Part shown: one piece after another, positions 34,183-42,032 of the stretch | Numbering within the stretch: the stretch's first letter is position 1 | Layout: each line of letters starts with the position of its first letter | NCBI GenBank assembly: GCA_038750655.1 | Contig: JBCDGZ010000016.1 | Span: forward strand, 5,222 to 69,221 | Source: JBCDGZ01 sp038750655 | GTDB taxonomy: Bacteria; Bacteroidota; Bacteroidia; Chitinophagales; Saprospiraceae | Reading direction: 5' to 3' | DNA: 64,000 nucleotides | Made by a program: the position numbers and the translations under genes | Notes under the pieces: model-generated | Database searches by the model: none | The model's input: the letters and a program-made list of their open reading frames with translations, nothing else | Told to the model about the DNA's origin: nothing

Positions 34183-36498
34183 ATGAAGGTAAAAACCTTA
34201 ACCAATTGGAGCGGCTTCGTACTGCTCCTGCTCTTTTTAACGCTATGGAGTTGCCAAAATTCGGATACTTCAACTTCAACCACTAAAGCGAATCCTGCCA
34301 ATAGCAATCCCGCCATCCAGCAAAAGGTCAAGGAACTGATGGGCAAAATGAGCCTGGAAGACAAAGTAGGGGAGATGACACAAATGACCATCGATGTGCT
34401 CTCTGTCGGAGAACCTTATGAGCTTCCAGAACCCCATGCCCTCGATGAGGAAAAAATGAGAAGGGTCCTGGTCGACCTCAAAGTGGGGTCTATCCTCAAT
34501 GTTGGTGGTCATGCCTACACCCAGGAATACTGGCATGAGATTATTGGCCGGATACAGAAAATGGCGATGGAGGAAAAGCCAAGCGGCATCCCTGTCCTCT
34601 ACGGCATCGACGCCATCCACGGTACTAACTATACTATGGGTGCAACGTTGTTTCCTCAGCAATCTGGCCTGGCGGCCACCTGGAATCCCGAAATGGCCAC
34701 CAAGATGGCCGAAGTCTCTGCCTACGAAACCCGCGCCTCGGCCATCCCCTGGACCTTCTCGCCCGTGCTCGACATCGGCCGTGACCCTCGCTGGTCGCGC
34801 CTCTGGGAAGGCTTTGGCGAAGATGTCCTGCTGGCTAAGCGCATGGGCCTCGCCGCTATCCAAGGCTACGAAGGCGATGATGTCAGCGATCCCTTCAAAG
34901 TGGCCTCCTGCATGAAGCACTTCCTGGGCTACAGCATGCCCTGGTCGGGCAAAGATCGCACCCCCGCCTACGTACCCGAGCGGCTGTTGCGCGAATACGT
35001 CATGCCGACCTTCCAAGCTGCCATCGACGCTGGCGCCCGCACAGTGATGATCAACTCCGGAGAAATGAACGGCATTCCAACCCACACCGACTCCTACATT
35101 CTCAAGGACCTCCTGCGCGATGAAATGGGCTTTAAAGGCCTCGCCGTATCGGATTGGGAAGACATCATCCTGCTGGTCAAACGCCACCGCATTGCCAAAG
35201 ACCACAAGTCCGCCATCAAAATGGCCATCAATGCAGGGGTTGATATGAGCATGGTGCCCATAGATACCGATTTTCCAATTCTACTCAAGGAATTGGTCGA
35301 AGAAGGCGAGGTACCGATGTCGCGCATCAATGATGCCGTAGAGCGGATTTTGACGCTGAAGATTGAGCTGGGGCTCTTTGAAAATCCCATCTACCCGATG
35401 AGCGATTATCCCAAATTCGGTAGCAAGGAACACAGCGATATTGCGCTGGACGCAGCGCTGGAAAGTATCGTTTTGTTAAAAAATGAACAGCAACTACTTC
35501 CTCTTTCTGATCAAGCCAAAGTGCTGGTCACCGGCCCAGCGGCCAATTCCCTCAATCCCCTAAACGGCGGATGGACGGGGACCTGGCAAGGGGTAGATGC
35601 CAAATACAACACCCCCAACAAGATGACTATTCTCGATGCCGTGCGCGATCGCCTAAAGGTCTCCCGTACAGTTGTCGAGTTTGTTGAGGGCACCAATTTT
35701 ACCGAGACCATTAACATTCCCAAGGCGGTCGCCGCCGCCCGCCGCTGCGACGTGGCCATCATCTGTCTGGGCGAATTGCCTTACACCGAAAAGCCCGGTG
35801 ACATCGATGATCTCGACTTGCCTCCGGCTCAGCAGGAGCTGGTGCAGGCCATCGCCGCTACCGGTAAGCCTATTGTGCTGGTGCTGGCGGAAGGCCGCCC
35901 GCGCGTCATTCGCGAGATAGAGCCGAAGGCTGGAGCTATTCTGATGGGGCTACTGCCCGGCAACGAAGGTGGCCGAGCTATCGCCCAGATTCTTTTCGGC
36001 GATTATAACCCCAACGGGAAAATGCCCTACACCTATCCGCGCTTTGCCAATACATTGCTGACTTACGACCACAAAGGAACCGAGCGAATCAGCCAGGAAT
36101 TTGGTACCGATGCCTTTCGACCGCAATGGCCCTTTGGATATGGCTTGAGCTATACAACTTTCGAATACAGCGACTTACAATTAAGCGCCGATCGCTTGCA
36201 GGCCGATGGAACTCTAGAGGTTTCGGTCAAGGTGACTAATACGGGGGATCGCGACGGAAAAGAGGTGGTACAAGTATATGTAGCAGATAAGGTCGCTACT
36301 GTTACGCCGCCCGTGAAGCGGCTGCGGGAGTTTGATAAGATGGAACTGAAGGCGGGCGAAAGCAAGACTGTCAGCTTTGATATTCCTATCCAGCAGCTGG
36401 CCTTCGTTGGGCGAGATATGCGCTGGACGACGGAGCCTGGAGATTATGAAGTAGAAATTGGAGGGCTCAAAGCCCCTTTCGAATTAGTGGAAAATTAA
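34183..36498 (+). CDS. GH3 beta-glucosidase lipoprotein
   Basis: A 771-residue enzyme, lipobox Cys24 (LTLWSC). It has the GH3 N-terminal barrel (PVLYGIDAIHGTNY, FSPVLDIGRDPRWSRLWEGFGED, VASCMKHFLGY), catalytic nucleophile Asp324 in AVSDWEDI, the C-terminal sandwich (DVAIICLGELPYTE, KPIVLVLAEGRP) and a fibronectin-like end (QWPFGYGLSYTTFEYS, DGKEVVQVYVAD). It would hydrolyse the beta-1,3/1,6 oligosaccharides made by the GH16 enzymes to glucose, probably in the periplasm. It is the last gene of the glucan locus. Confidence 0.95.
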   Translation: MKVKTLTNWSGFVLLLLFLTLWSCQNSDTSTSTTKANPANSNPAIQQKVKELMGKMSLEDKVGEMTQMTIDVLSVGEPYELPEPHALDEEKMRRVLVDLKVGSILNVGGHAYTQEYWHEIIGRIQKMAMEEKPSGIPVLYGIDAIHGTNYTMGATLFPQQSGLAATWNPEMATKMAEVSAYETRASAIPWTFSPVLDIGRDPRWSRLWEGFGEDVLLAKRMGLAAIQGYEGDDVSDPFKVASCMKHFLGYSMPWSGKDRTPAYVPERLLREYVMPTFQAAIDAGARTVMINSGEMNGIPTHTDSYILKDLLRDEMGFKGLAVSDWEDIILLVKRHRIAKDHKSAIKMAINAGVDMSMVPIDTDFPILLKELVEEGEVPMSRINDAVERILTLKIELGLFENPIYPMSDYPKFGSKEHSDIALDAALESIVLLKNEQQLLPLSDQAKVLVTGPAANSLNPLNGGWTGTWQGVDAKYNTPNKMTILDAVRDRLKVSRTVVEFVEGTNFTETINIPKAVAAARRCDVAIICLGELPYTEKPGDIDDLDLPPAQQELVQAIAATGKPIVLVLAEGRPRVIREIEPKAGAILMGLLPGNEGGRAIAQILFGDYNPNGKMPYTYPRFANTLLTYDHKGTERISQEFGTDAFRPQWPFGYGLSYTTFEYSDLQLSADRLQADGTLEVSVKVTNTGDRDGKEVVQVYVADKVATVTPPVKRLREFDKMELKAGESKTVSFDIPIQQLAFVGRDMRWTTEPGDYEVEIGGLKAPFELVEN

Positions 36499-36544
36499 AC
36501 ATACTAAGAGACGGGAATACAGCACTGTTCCGTCAACAAAAAAG

Positions 36545-36587
36545 CACAGAGCCTAAGAGGAACCCTTAATACCTCTACGGCTCTGTG
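36545..36587 (-). terminator. Terminator between GH3 gene and convergent lipoprotein gene
   Basis: CACAGAGCC (36545-36553) pairs with GGCTCTGTG (36579-36587), with a partly paired AAGAGG/CCTCT inner stem. On the minus strand the stem is followed by C and six T, so it fits the end of the minus-strand lipoprotein gene best; it could also stop GH3 transcripts. Confidence 0.7.
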
Positions 36588-36629
36588 AAATTCAATTACT
36601 CAGTTTATTGAAGGAAAAAAGGGGGGCGC

Positions 36630-37346
36630 TTACTCCTCTTCCTCACTACAACTCTGCTTCAATTCGCGCAGCGCCTCCTTACTATCGACGCTCATGGTGG
36701 TGCCGTCTTCCATTAAGACATCGATGGGGAAAACTAATTCTGGACGTTCAGTGGCATCAGGGTTTTCGGCTTTCCAGGTTCTAACCAAAGATTTCAGTTC
36801 CGCACGGTCGGTGGCGTCAGCGGTGCTGCCATCGGGGAATTGCAGGGTCAGTGGATAGACCAAGCGGAAGCAAGCGCAGGCTCTCTTGCGGTGCCCACGG
36901 TGTCCTTTGGTGCCAAAGAAATTTTTTGGACAAGCTCTTCTTAGCTCTCTCAGTTCTTCTCGATTGTTGATTGCGATGAGTTCGCCATCTTCATTGATCA
37001 CCTCGATAGGATAAGATAAAGCTGGTTTTTCGGTCGCATCGGGGTTGGCCTCCTTGTAGCTGCGGATCGCCTCAATCAGCTCCTCGTAGGAATTCACGGT
37101 TGCCGAGCTGCTGTCGGCAAAATCAATGGTGATGGGAAAGACCAGTTCGTAGCAGCCAAATCGACCCATGTTGCCGCTTTCTTGAATGCGGAATAGGGAT
37201 TCATCTACAAAGGCCTCGGTTTCTGTGGTGATCGCCTCGATCTCTTCGTTGGCGCTAAGTTCATTGTCCTTAGAACAAGAAGTAAGACCAATAGTGATGA
37301 CGGCGAATAAAAGGGCGGCGAATAATTTTAATGACTTAATACTCAT
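36630..37346 (-). CDS. Lipoprotein with two copies of an 80-residue domain
   Basis: A 238-residue lipoprotein, lipobox Cys24 (GLTSC). It contains two related units at about 66-145 and 160-235. Each starts CYELVFPITIDFADSS / CFRLVYPLTLQFPDGS, continues with YKEANPDATEKP / WKAENPDATERP and YPIEVINEDGE / FPIDVLMEDGT, and ends REELRELRRAC / KEALRELKQSC. The unit is common in Saprospiria lipoproteins but I know no function for it. It is convergent with the glucan locus and not obviously part of it. Confidence 0.82.
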   Translation of the reverse strand: MSIKSLKLFAALLFAVITIGLTSCSKDNELSANEEIEAITTETEAFVDESLFRIQESGNMGRFGCYELVFPITIDFADSSSATVNSYEELIEAIRSYKEANPDATEKPALSYPIEVINEDGELIAINNREELRELRRACPKNFFGTKGHRGHRKRACACFRLVYPLTLQFPDGSTADATDRAELKSLVRTWKAENPDATERPELVFPIDVLMEDGTTMSVDSKEALRELKQSCSEEEE

Positions 37347-37645
37347 GATTCAATTGCGTTTTTTGATTAGTTGAAATAATGGAAAAAGGTTAATGTTCTA
37401 TCATCTAGTAGCATTGAATGGAGAATAAATTAAAAGCCGCTTTTTTTCTTTTACTGTTTGTTGATTAGGTGCTGAAAAAGAGGAAAGGTTGTGCAAGAAA
37501 GTGTTAAGAAAATGTTAAGATAAGTCACTAAAGAAAAAAATAGCGCCAAAGGGTAAGATTTCCTTCTTTCTCAGATATACCTACAAAGCCCAAAAACCAA
37601 GGCTGTTACCGACCTACTATGAGCAATCAGAAAAAAAAGGACTAA

Positions 37646-37677
37646 TTTGCCAAATAAATTTATTTTCCATACATTTG
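37646..37677 (+). promoter_or_regulatory. Bacteroidota-type promoter for the LytTR gene
   Basis: TTTG at 37646-37649, a 20-bp spacer and TACATTTG at 37670-37677 match the Bacteroidota consensus TTTG/TAnnTTTG closely. It predicts a leader of about 210 bases before ATG 37897. The remainder of the gap 37347-37896 is AT-rich with no gene. Confidence 0.7.
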
Positions 37678-37896
37678 TTATAATCGCAATAAGTTAATCT
37701 TTTAAGCCTCGTACACCCCTTTTGGTAAGATTAGATTAAGGTACGTTCCAGTTCTGCGAACGATTTCAATTATTTAAAGTAGGGAATAAGTAATCACTAA
37801 ATTGTAGTGGAGTCCATCGCTCCACTGTACCTGTTACCATTACCTTGTAATGAGTGGAAGCTCTTTCCCTTGTTGCATCAACCCCTTAGTGCCATT

Positions 37897-38640
37897 ATGA
37901 TTAATGCGATATTAGTCGATTATCAAATCGCCGCCTTGAAAAAGTTGCAGGGACAATTGCAAGAGCACTGCCCGGAAGTCAATATCTCTGGCCTAGCGAC
38001 CAGCAAAGATAAAGCTTGTGCGCTTATCAAAGAGCAGCAGCCTAACCTGCTTTTTATCGAAACGGAAATGCTTAACCACAATTGTATCAAGCAATTGTAT
38101 CAATCTTCGACGGCTGAATTTGAAACCATCTTCATCTCCAATCTTTCTTCCCACGCCATCGATGCCATTCCTTATCGCCCCAGTGGTTATGTCCTGCGGC
38201 CCATTGAAGCCGAAAAACTGGTGGGGGCAGTCAAAAATGCCAGTGAGCAGATTCGGCGCAAAAGTCGGCTGAAACAACAGCAGCCGGAAGGCCCTCGGCT
38301 GCTTAGCAACATTCCACCCAACGAACCTATCGGTATTCCGACGATGGAAGGCCTAGAGTTTATTACCATCGGCAGTATTGTACGCTGTGAAGGCCTACAG
38401 AAATGTACGCGGATCATTACCACTGAGAAGTCCAATATTGTGAGTTCTTACCACATCGGTCACTTTCGTAAGCACCTTGAGGCCTACGGCTTCTTTTCTC
38501 CTCATAAATCCCACCTAGTCAACGTCTTACAGATTAAACGTTACAGTAAAGAAGGCACCATCATTATGCGTGATGACTCCTGGGTGCCGCTGGCCCGTCG
38601 TCGCAAAAATGACTTTCTGAATCTGATGCCCCACCTCTAG
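37897..38640 (+). CDS. LytTR transcription factor with degenerate receiver domain
   Basis: A 247-residue protein from ATG 37897 (MINAILVDYQ). The frame opens at GTG 37807, but the added 30 residues have no receiver similarity. The receiver fold is recognisable, but the acidic pair is Asp8-Tyr9, the phosphoacceptor position is Glu55 (LLFIETEML) and the conserved Lys is Arg101 (YVLRPIEAEKL). Residues about 145-245 are a LytTR DNA-binding domain (GSIVRCEGLQKCTRII, YGFFSPHKSHLVNVLQIKRY). It probably works without phosphorylation, either always active or controlled by ligand or protein binding. No histidine kinase gene is near. Confidence 0.9.
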   Translation: MINAILVDYQIAALKKLQGQLQEHCPEVNISGLATSKDKACALIKEQQPNLLFIETEMLNHNCIKQLYQSSTAEFETIFISNLSSHAIDAIPYRPSGYVLRPIEAEKLVGAVKNASEQIRRKSRLKQQQPEGPRLLSNIPPNEPIGIPTMEGLEFITIGSIVRCEGLQKCTRIITTEKSNIVSSYHIGHFRKHLEAYGFFSPHKSHLVNVLQIKRYSKEGTIIMRDDSWVPLARRRKNDFLNLMPHL

Positions 38641-38753
38641 GCGATAACCATTAATCCCCAGAGGCTACCAGTAATTCCTCCAAAGGCTCCATTGGTCAAA
38701 TCAAGCTTGAGTTCGTAGCTTGATTTGAGCATCTTGGAAGGGAAATCGGAACC

Positions 38754-39068
38754 ATGCAGCTGGAAATTGAAAAAATATACCTCTCCGCCGAGCAAAGCAG
38801 CGATGATGACTTTGATTACAATAATGGTAACACCGATGTGTTGGTGAAGCTCCAGAATGGCGATACCTACGTCGCCGCCTTTTTTACCTACCAACAAATC
38901 CCGTCGCTCATCCAAGAGCATCAACAAAACGGAGCTTACCTGCAAGGGGCCTATTTTCAAGCGCCCAATATGCTGCTGATCGATACCTGTCAACCCGAAC
39001 GCGTTCGCCGCGTTGTGAAGCACCTGATGGAGGAAGGGGATTTTTTGCAGGTCTTTCGCAAGCTTTAA
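38754..39068 (+). CDS. Small protein of unknown function
   Basis: A 104-residue cytosolic protein (MQLEIEKIYLS) with no signal peptide or membrane segment. It has an acidic patch (SSDDDFDYNNG), an alternating beta stretch (DVLVKLQNGDTYVAAFFTY) and a helical end (RVRRVVKHLMEEGDFLQVF). The length, the ordered beta/alpha pattern and good codon use support a real gene. It resembles small immunity or adaptor proteins only in general outline, and I do not recognise a family. It lies 113 bp after the LytTR gene on the same strand. Confidence 0.7.
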   Translation: MQLEIEKIYLSAEQSSDDDFDYNNGNTDVLVKLQNGDTYVAAFFTYQQIPSLIQEHQQNGAYLQGAYFQAPNMLLIDTCQPERVRRVVKHLMEEGDFLQVFRKL

Positions 39069-39086
39069 TCGAGCAATAGAGAGGCG

Positions 39087-40283
39087 CTATTTGGTGATTT
39101 GTGCCAAATACTCCCGAGGAGATACTCCGCTGAATTTGCGGAAGGCCCGGTTGAAGGTCGCCTTGGAATTGAAGCCACAATCCAGAGCGATGCTCATCAG
39201 CGTCAGTTGCTCGTGGGCGTTTTCCTTAAATTTCTGTTGCACCCCTTTGACCCGATAAGCATTGATGAAGTCGTTAAAATTTTGCTCAAAGCCCGTGTTG
39301 ATTACTTTGGAAAGGATAGAAGAATTGGTGTTGAGCTTTCGGGACAGTTCTTTGAGCGTAATAGTAGAATCCAGATAAGGTTTTTTTTCTTCCATGTAGG
39401 TCAACAGCTGCTGCTTCCAGGCCCTTAGCTCTTCGCTCAACTGTTCTTTCGGTGCTTCCTCCTCCTCTCCCTTTTGTTTATTGGGCTGAAATTCTAACTG
39501 CTGCTGTCCCTTAAACACCGAAGTGTAGCCCATGATACCGACCACATAAATCATAATAGCGATGACCAGGTGAGAGGTCCAAAACTGGCTGTAGGAGAGT
39601 TCAGATACAACGAGGTTGAACAACCGAATCATCAACATACCAACCATTCCGATACACAGAGCATAGAGAATATTGCGTAGCCATCCGAAAGTAATGCTTT
39701 CGGTATCCGAAAAATGGTCATTGATGTAGCGTTTGTAATTGCGGTAGGTTTGTACTGAATGAAAGAGGTAGAAGAGGATGGAAACATAGGTACCATAGTG
39801 AATAAAATCCCGGGGTACCCCTTCGGTAAAATGTTCAATGGTACCTTTAGTATCAAAATGAATGCTGAAAGGAATGTCCATGATCCACTTTCTGATAACC
39901 ACATCCCCGACAAAGCTAATCAGGTAAACCAGCATGCTGAACATAAACGGAATAAAGTGCCACCAATCGTCTCTGGTTAGGCGAAATTGATGATTGGTCA
40001 GACTGCGGAGGTAAAAGTAAATGAGGGGGCCTAGCAGCAGTAGATGGTGGAAGGGGAAATAAAACATGAACGTCGTCTGCCAGTCGTGGCTATCGTACCA
40101 TCCGGCAAAGCCTAGCATGTACTGAGAAATGTGCAGGGTACAAACGATGATCAATAAAGACAACAGGCGATCCGAAAGGCGTTCTTCCCGAATACCTCGG
40201 CGCATCAGCAACGTGGCGAATACCACCCCTTGAATGAAGCCAACGAGCAGGAGAGAAGAATGAACGTTAAAGTAAAAATTCAT
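39087..40283 (-). CDS. Membrane-bound AraC-family transcriptional regulator
   Basis: A 398-residue protein with about seven transmembrane segments in residues 10-255 (LLLVGFIQGVVFATLL, LLLLGPLIYFYLR, FIPFMFSMLVYLISFV, LVIAIMIYVVGIMGY) and a C-terminal AraC DNA-binding domain at about 290-398 (LDSTITLKELSRKLNTN, LMSIALDCGFNSKATFNRAF, FSGVSPREYL). The Bacteroidota 7TM-AraC proteins sense membrane or extracellular signals directly. The gene next to it on the same strand is the cytochrome c peroxidase, 48 bp upstream, so the two may share a transcript. Confidence 0.92.
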   Translation of the reverse strand: MNFYFNVHSSLLLVGFIQGVVFATLLMRRGIREERLSDRLLSLLIIVCTLHISQYMLGFAGWYDSHDWQTTFMFYFPFHHLLLLGPLIYFYLRSLTNHQFRLTRDDWWHFIPFMFSMLVYLISFVGDVVIRKWIMDIPFSIHFDTKGTIEHFTEGVPRDFIHYGTYVSILFYLFHSVQTYRNYKRYINDHFSDTESITFGWLRNILYALCIGMVGMLMIRLFNLVVSELSYSQFWTSHLVIAIMIYVVGIMGYTSVFKGQQQLEFQPNKQKGEEEEAPKEQLSEELRAWKQQLLTYMEEKKPYLDSTITLKELSRKLNTNSSILSKVINTGFEQNFNDFINAYRVKGVQQKFKENAHEQLTLMSIALDCGFNSKATFNRAFRKFSGVSPREYLAQITK

Positions 40284-40331
40284 TAAGGGCGCTTTTCGAA
40301 TCGCCTTAAATCTATTTAAATTTTTTGGGCT

Positions 40332-41579
40332 TTACAAATTTCCGCCCACTGGTAAGCCACTAGGCACTTGGTCCGAGACTCGGGTATCAAAACTGTCATC
40401 ATCCAGGCTGCGCAGGAAGGCGACAATATCTTGAATGTCATTGCGATTGAGGCGCAGCTGCTGCAGCTCATCGGACAATTGATTGGGAGCCACGTTGGGG
40501 TTGAGGTTGAGGCCTTCGCCGCCTGGCCCGCCGCCGCCGTTGGGGTTTTGTACGCGGAGGTAGAAGTTGAGCGTGGCGGTCAGATCGCTGGCTACGCCAT
40601 TGTGGAAATAAGGCCCCGTTTGCGGCAAGTTGCGCAGGGTGGGCGTGCGAAAGCGATAGCTGCCGTTGGCTCCGCTGTCCGACTCATCCAGCAGCCGATT
40701 GTCGGGCACCCCGATGACGTGCAACTCAAAGTCGGAAAACATCGGCCCGCTGTGGCAGCTGCCGCAGCCTACGGCGTCGAAGCGCTGCAAGCCGCGCAGC
40801 TCCTGGGCCGTCAGCGCCGTCTCATCGCCCCGCGCATAACGGTCGAAGGGACTATTGCCCGCCACCACGCTCCGCTCGAAGCTGGCGATCGCCCGCGCCA
40901 GGTTGTCGGCATTGACCGCATTGTTGCCGCCGAAGACCTCGGCGAAGAGGCTGCGGTACTGCGGGATGCTCCGCAGGCGCGCCACGATGCTATCCACTGT
41001 TACCTCCGCGCTGAAGGCATGGCCGCGCATCTCGTTGAACGACTGAGTCGGCAGAAGGGCCTGTTCCTCAAGGCTTTGGGCGCGGTTGTCCCAGAACATT
41101 GGCGCGCGCTCCGGCGTCACCGATCCATCGTCCTGAATGCCGTTGTAGGCGGTGTTGACGATGGTCGGCGCATTACGCGCTACGCGAGGGATGCTGGTGT
41201 CGGTGGCCCGGCGGTTGGGGCCGAGGCCGACGCCACCGACGCCGATGGAGAGGTCGAGGCCATCGCCGTAGCCGAAGGCGGGGTGGTGGCAGGTGGCACA
41301 GGCGATGTCTTTTTGGCCCGAGAGGATGGGGTCCCAAAAGAGGGCGCGGCCCAGGGCGATCTTGGCCGCAGAGCTGGGGTTGTTGGCGGGGTCGGTGATG
41401 CGTAGGGGGAGGGCGCGAGGGTCTAGTTGTTGGGGGTTGGGGGTATCGTCTGGTCCGCCGTCGTCGCCAGGCCCCTGTTGATCCGTAGGGGAGAGGGAAA
41501 TTTGATCATCATCACTGGCACATTGGACAAAAAGGAGGCTAATACTACACAAGCAAGCTATCATCGATGCAATCCTCAT
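40332..41579 (-). CDS. Di-haem cytochrome c peroxidase family lipoprotein
   Basis: A 415-residue lipoprotein, lipobox Cys20 (LFVQC), followed by an Asp/Gly/Pro-rich linker. Haem-binding CxxCH motifs are C94-C97-H98 (CATCHH) and C272-C275-H276 (CGSCHS), the MauG/CcpA arrangement. LGRALFWDPILSGQKDIACA and FRTPTLRNLPQTGPYFHNG are typical of the family. It would reduce peroxide in the periplasm with electrons from small cytochromes, or oxidise another partner. A perfect palindrome lies 33 bp before the start, which suggests control by a dimeric, perhaps redox- or metal-responsive, regulator. Confidence 0.93.
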   Translation of the reverse strand: MRIASMIACLCSISLLFVQCASDDDQISLSPTDQQGPGDDGGPDDTPNPQQLDPRALPLRITDPANNPSSAAKIALGRALFWDPILSGQKDIACATCHHPAFGYGDGLDLSIGVGGVGLGPNRRATDTSIPRVARNAPTIVNTAYNGIQDDGSVTPERAPMFWDNRAQSLEEQALLPTQSFNEMRGHAFSAEVTVDSIVARLRSIPQYRSLFAEVFGGNNAVNADNLARAIASFERSVVAGNSPFDRYARGDETALTAQELRGLQRFDAVGCGSCHSGPMFSDFELHVIGVPDNRLLDESDSGANGSYRFRTPTLRNLPQTGPYFHNGVASDLTATLNFYLRVQNPNGGGGPGGEGLNLNPNVAPNQLSDELQQLRLNRNDIQDIVAFLRSLDDDSFDTRVSDQVPSGLPVGGNL

Positions 41580-41611
41580 ATGATTTTTGGTTTTTATGGG
41601 TTCAAGAATCT

Positions 41612-41633
41612 AGATCATATTTAAATATGATCT
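41612..41633. promoter_or_regulatory. Perfect 22-bp palindrome upstream of cytochrome c peroxidase
   Basis: The half-site AGATCATATTT (41612-41622) is followed without spacer by its exact complement in reverse (41623-41633). It begins 33 bp before the ATG at 41579. Such symmetry fits a dimeric regulator of the CRP/FNR or Fur size class; the sequence does not match a consensus I can name. Confidence 0.6.
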
Positions 41634-42032
41634 CTTAAATCAAGTAGAGGATCGCATCGAATAAGCTTGTGACATTTAGTGGAAAATCAAGGTGTTTTAT
41701 AGCTTAGAAGTCAGCGGGAGAAAAAACTTGCGGTCCAGCGATTTTTTTTTGAAAAACCATTCCTCACAACAAGAACTTCGCCATTTCTCAAAAGCGACCA
41801 AGCATCCAATGGAGAGGATGGCTTTTTACCATACAATCATCGGTCGTAAAAATGGTGGAAAAGGGCCTAATGTGAACGGAACATTAACCATGTTAAGTTA
41901 AGGTCACCCTAATGTTAAATAACAATATTTATGCGATTCTTTTTATTTACAATTCCTTTAAGAAGGCTTTAATCGGAGTTAATACCACCAAGCTACCTTC
42001 GCAGCATCATTTTAAACTCAAAAATAACTACG
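41634..42032. other. Non-coding gap before the duplicated secreted protein
   Basis: No gene of convincing length. AACATTA (41880-41886) and TAATGTT (41910-41916) form a 7-bp inverted repeat 117 bp before the next start codon and may be an operator or a leader hairpin. The downstream leader is AT-rich, with no clear TAnnTTTG element. Confidence 0.4.

Noticed and set aside
34276..35205. 309-codon minus-strand frame opposite the GH3 gene
   Set aside because: Composition is that of an antisense shadow of the GH3 barrel; no recognisable motif.
40368..41405. 345-codon open frame on the plus strand opposite the cytochrome c peroxidase
   Set aside because: It mirrors the GC-rich codons of a well-supported gene, has Ala/Val/Gly/Arg-rich composition without domains and no promoter.
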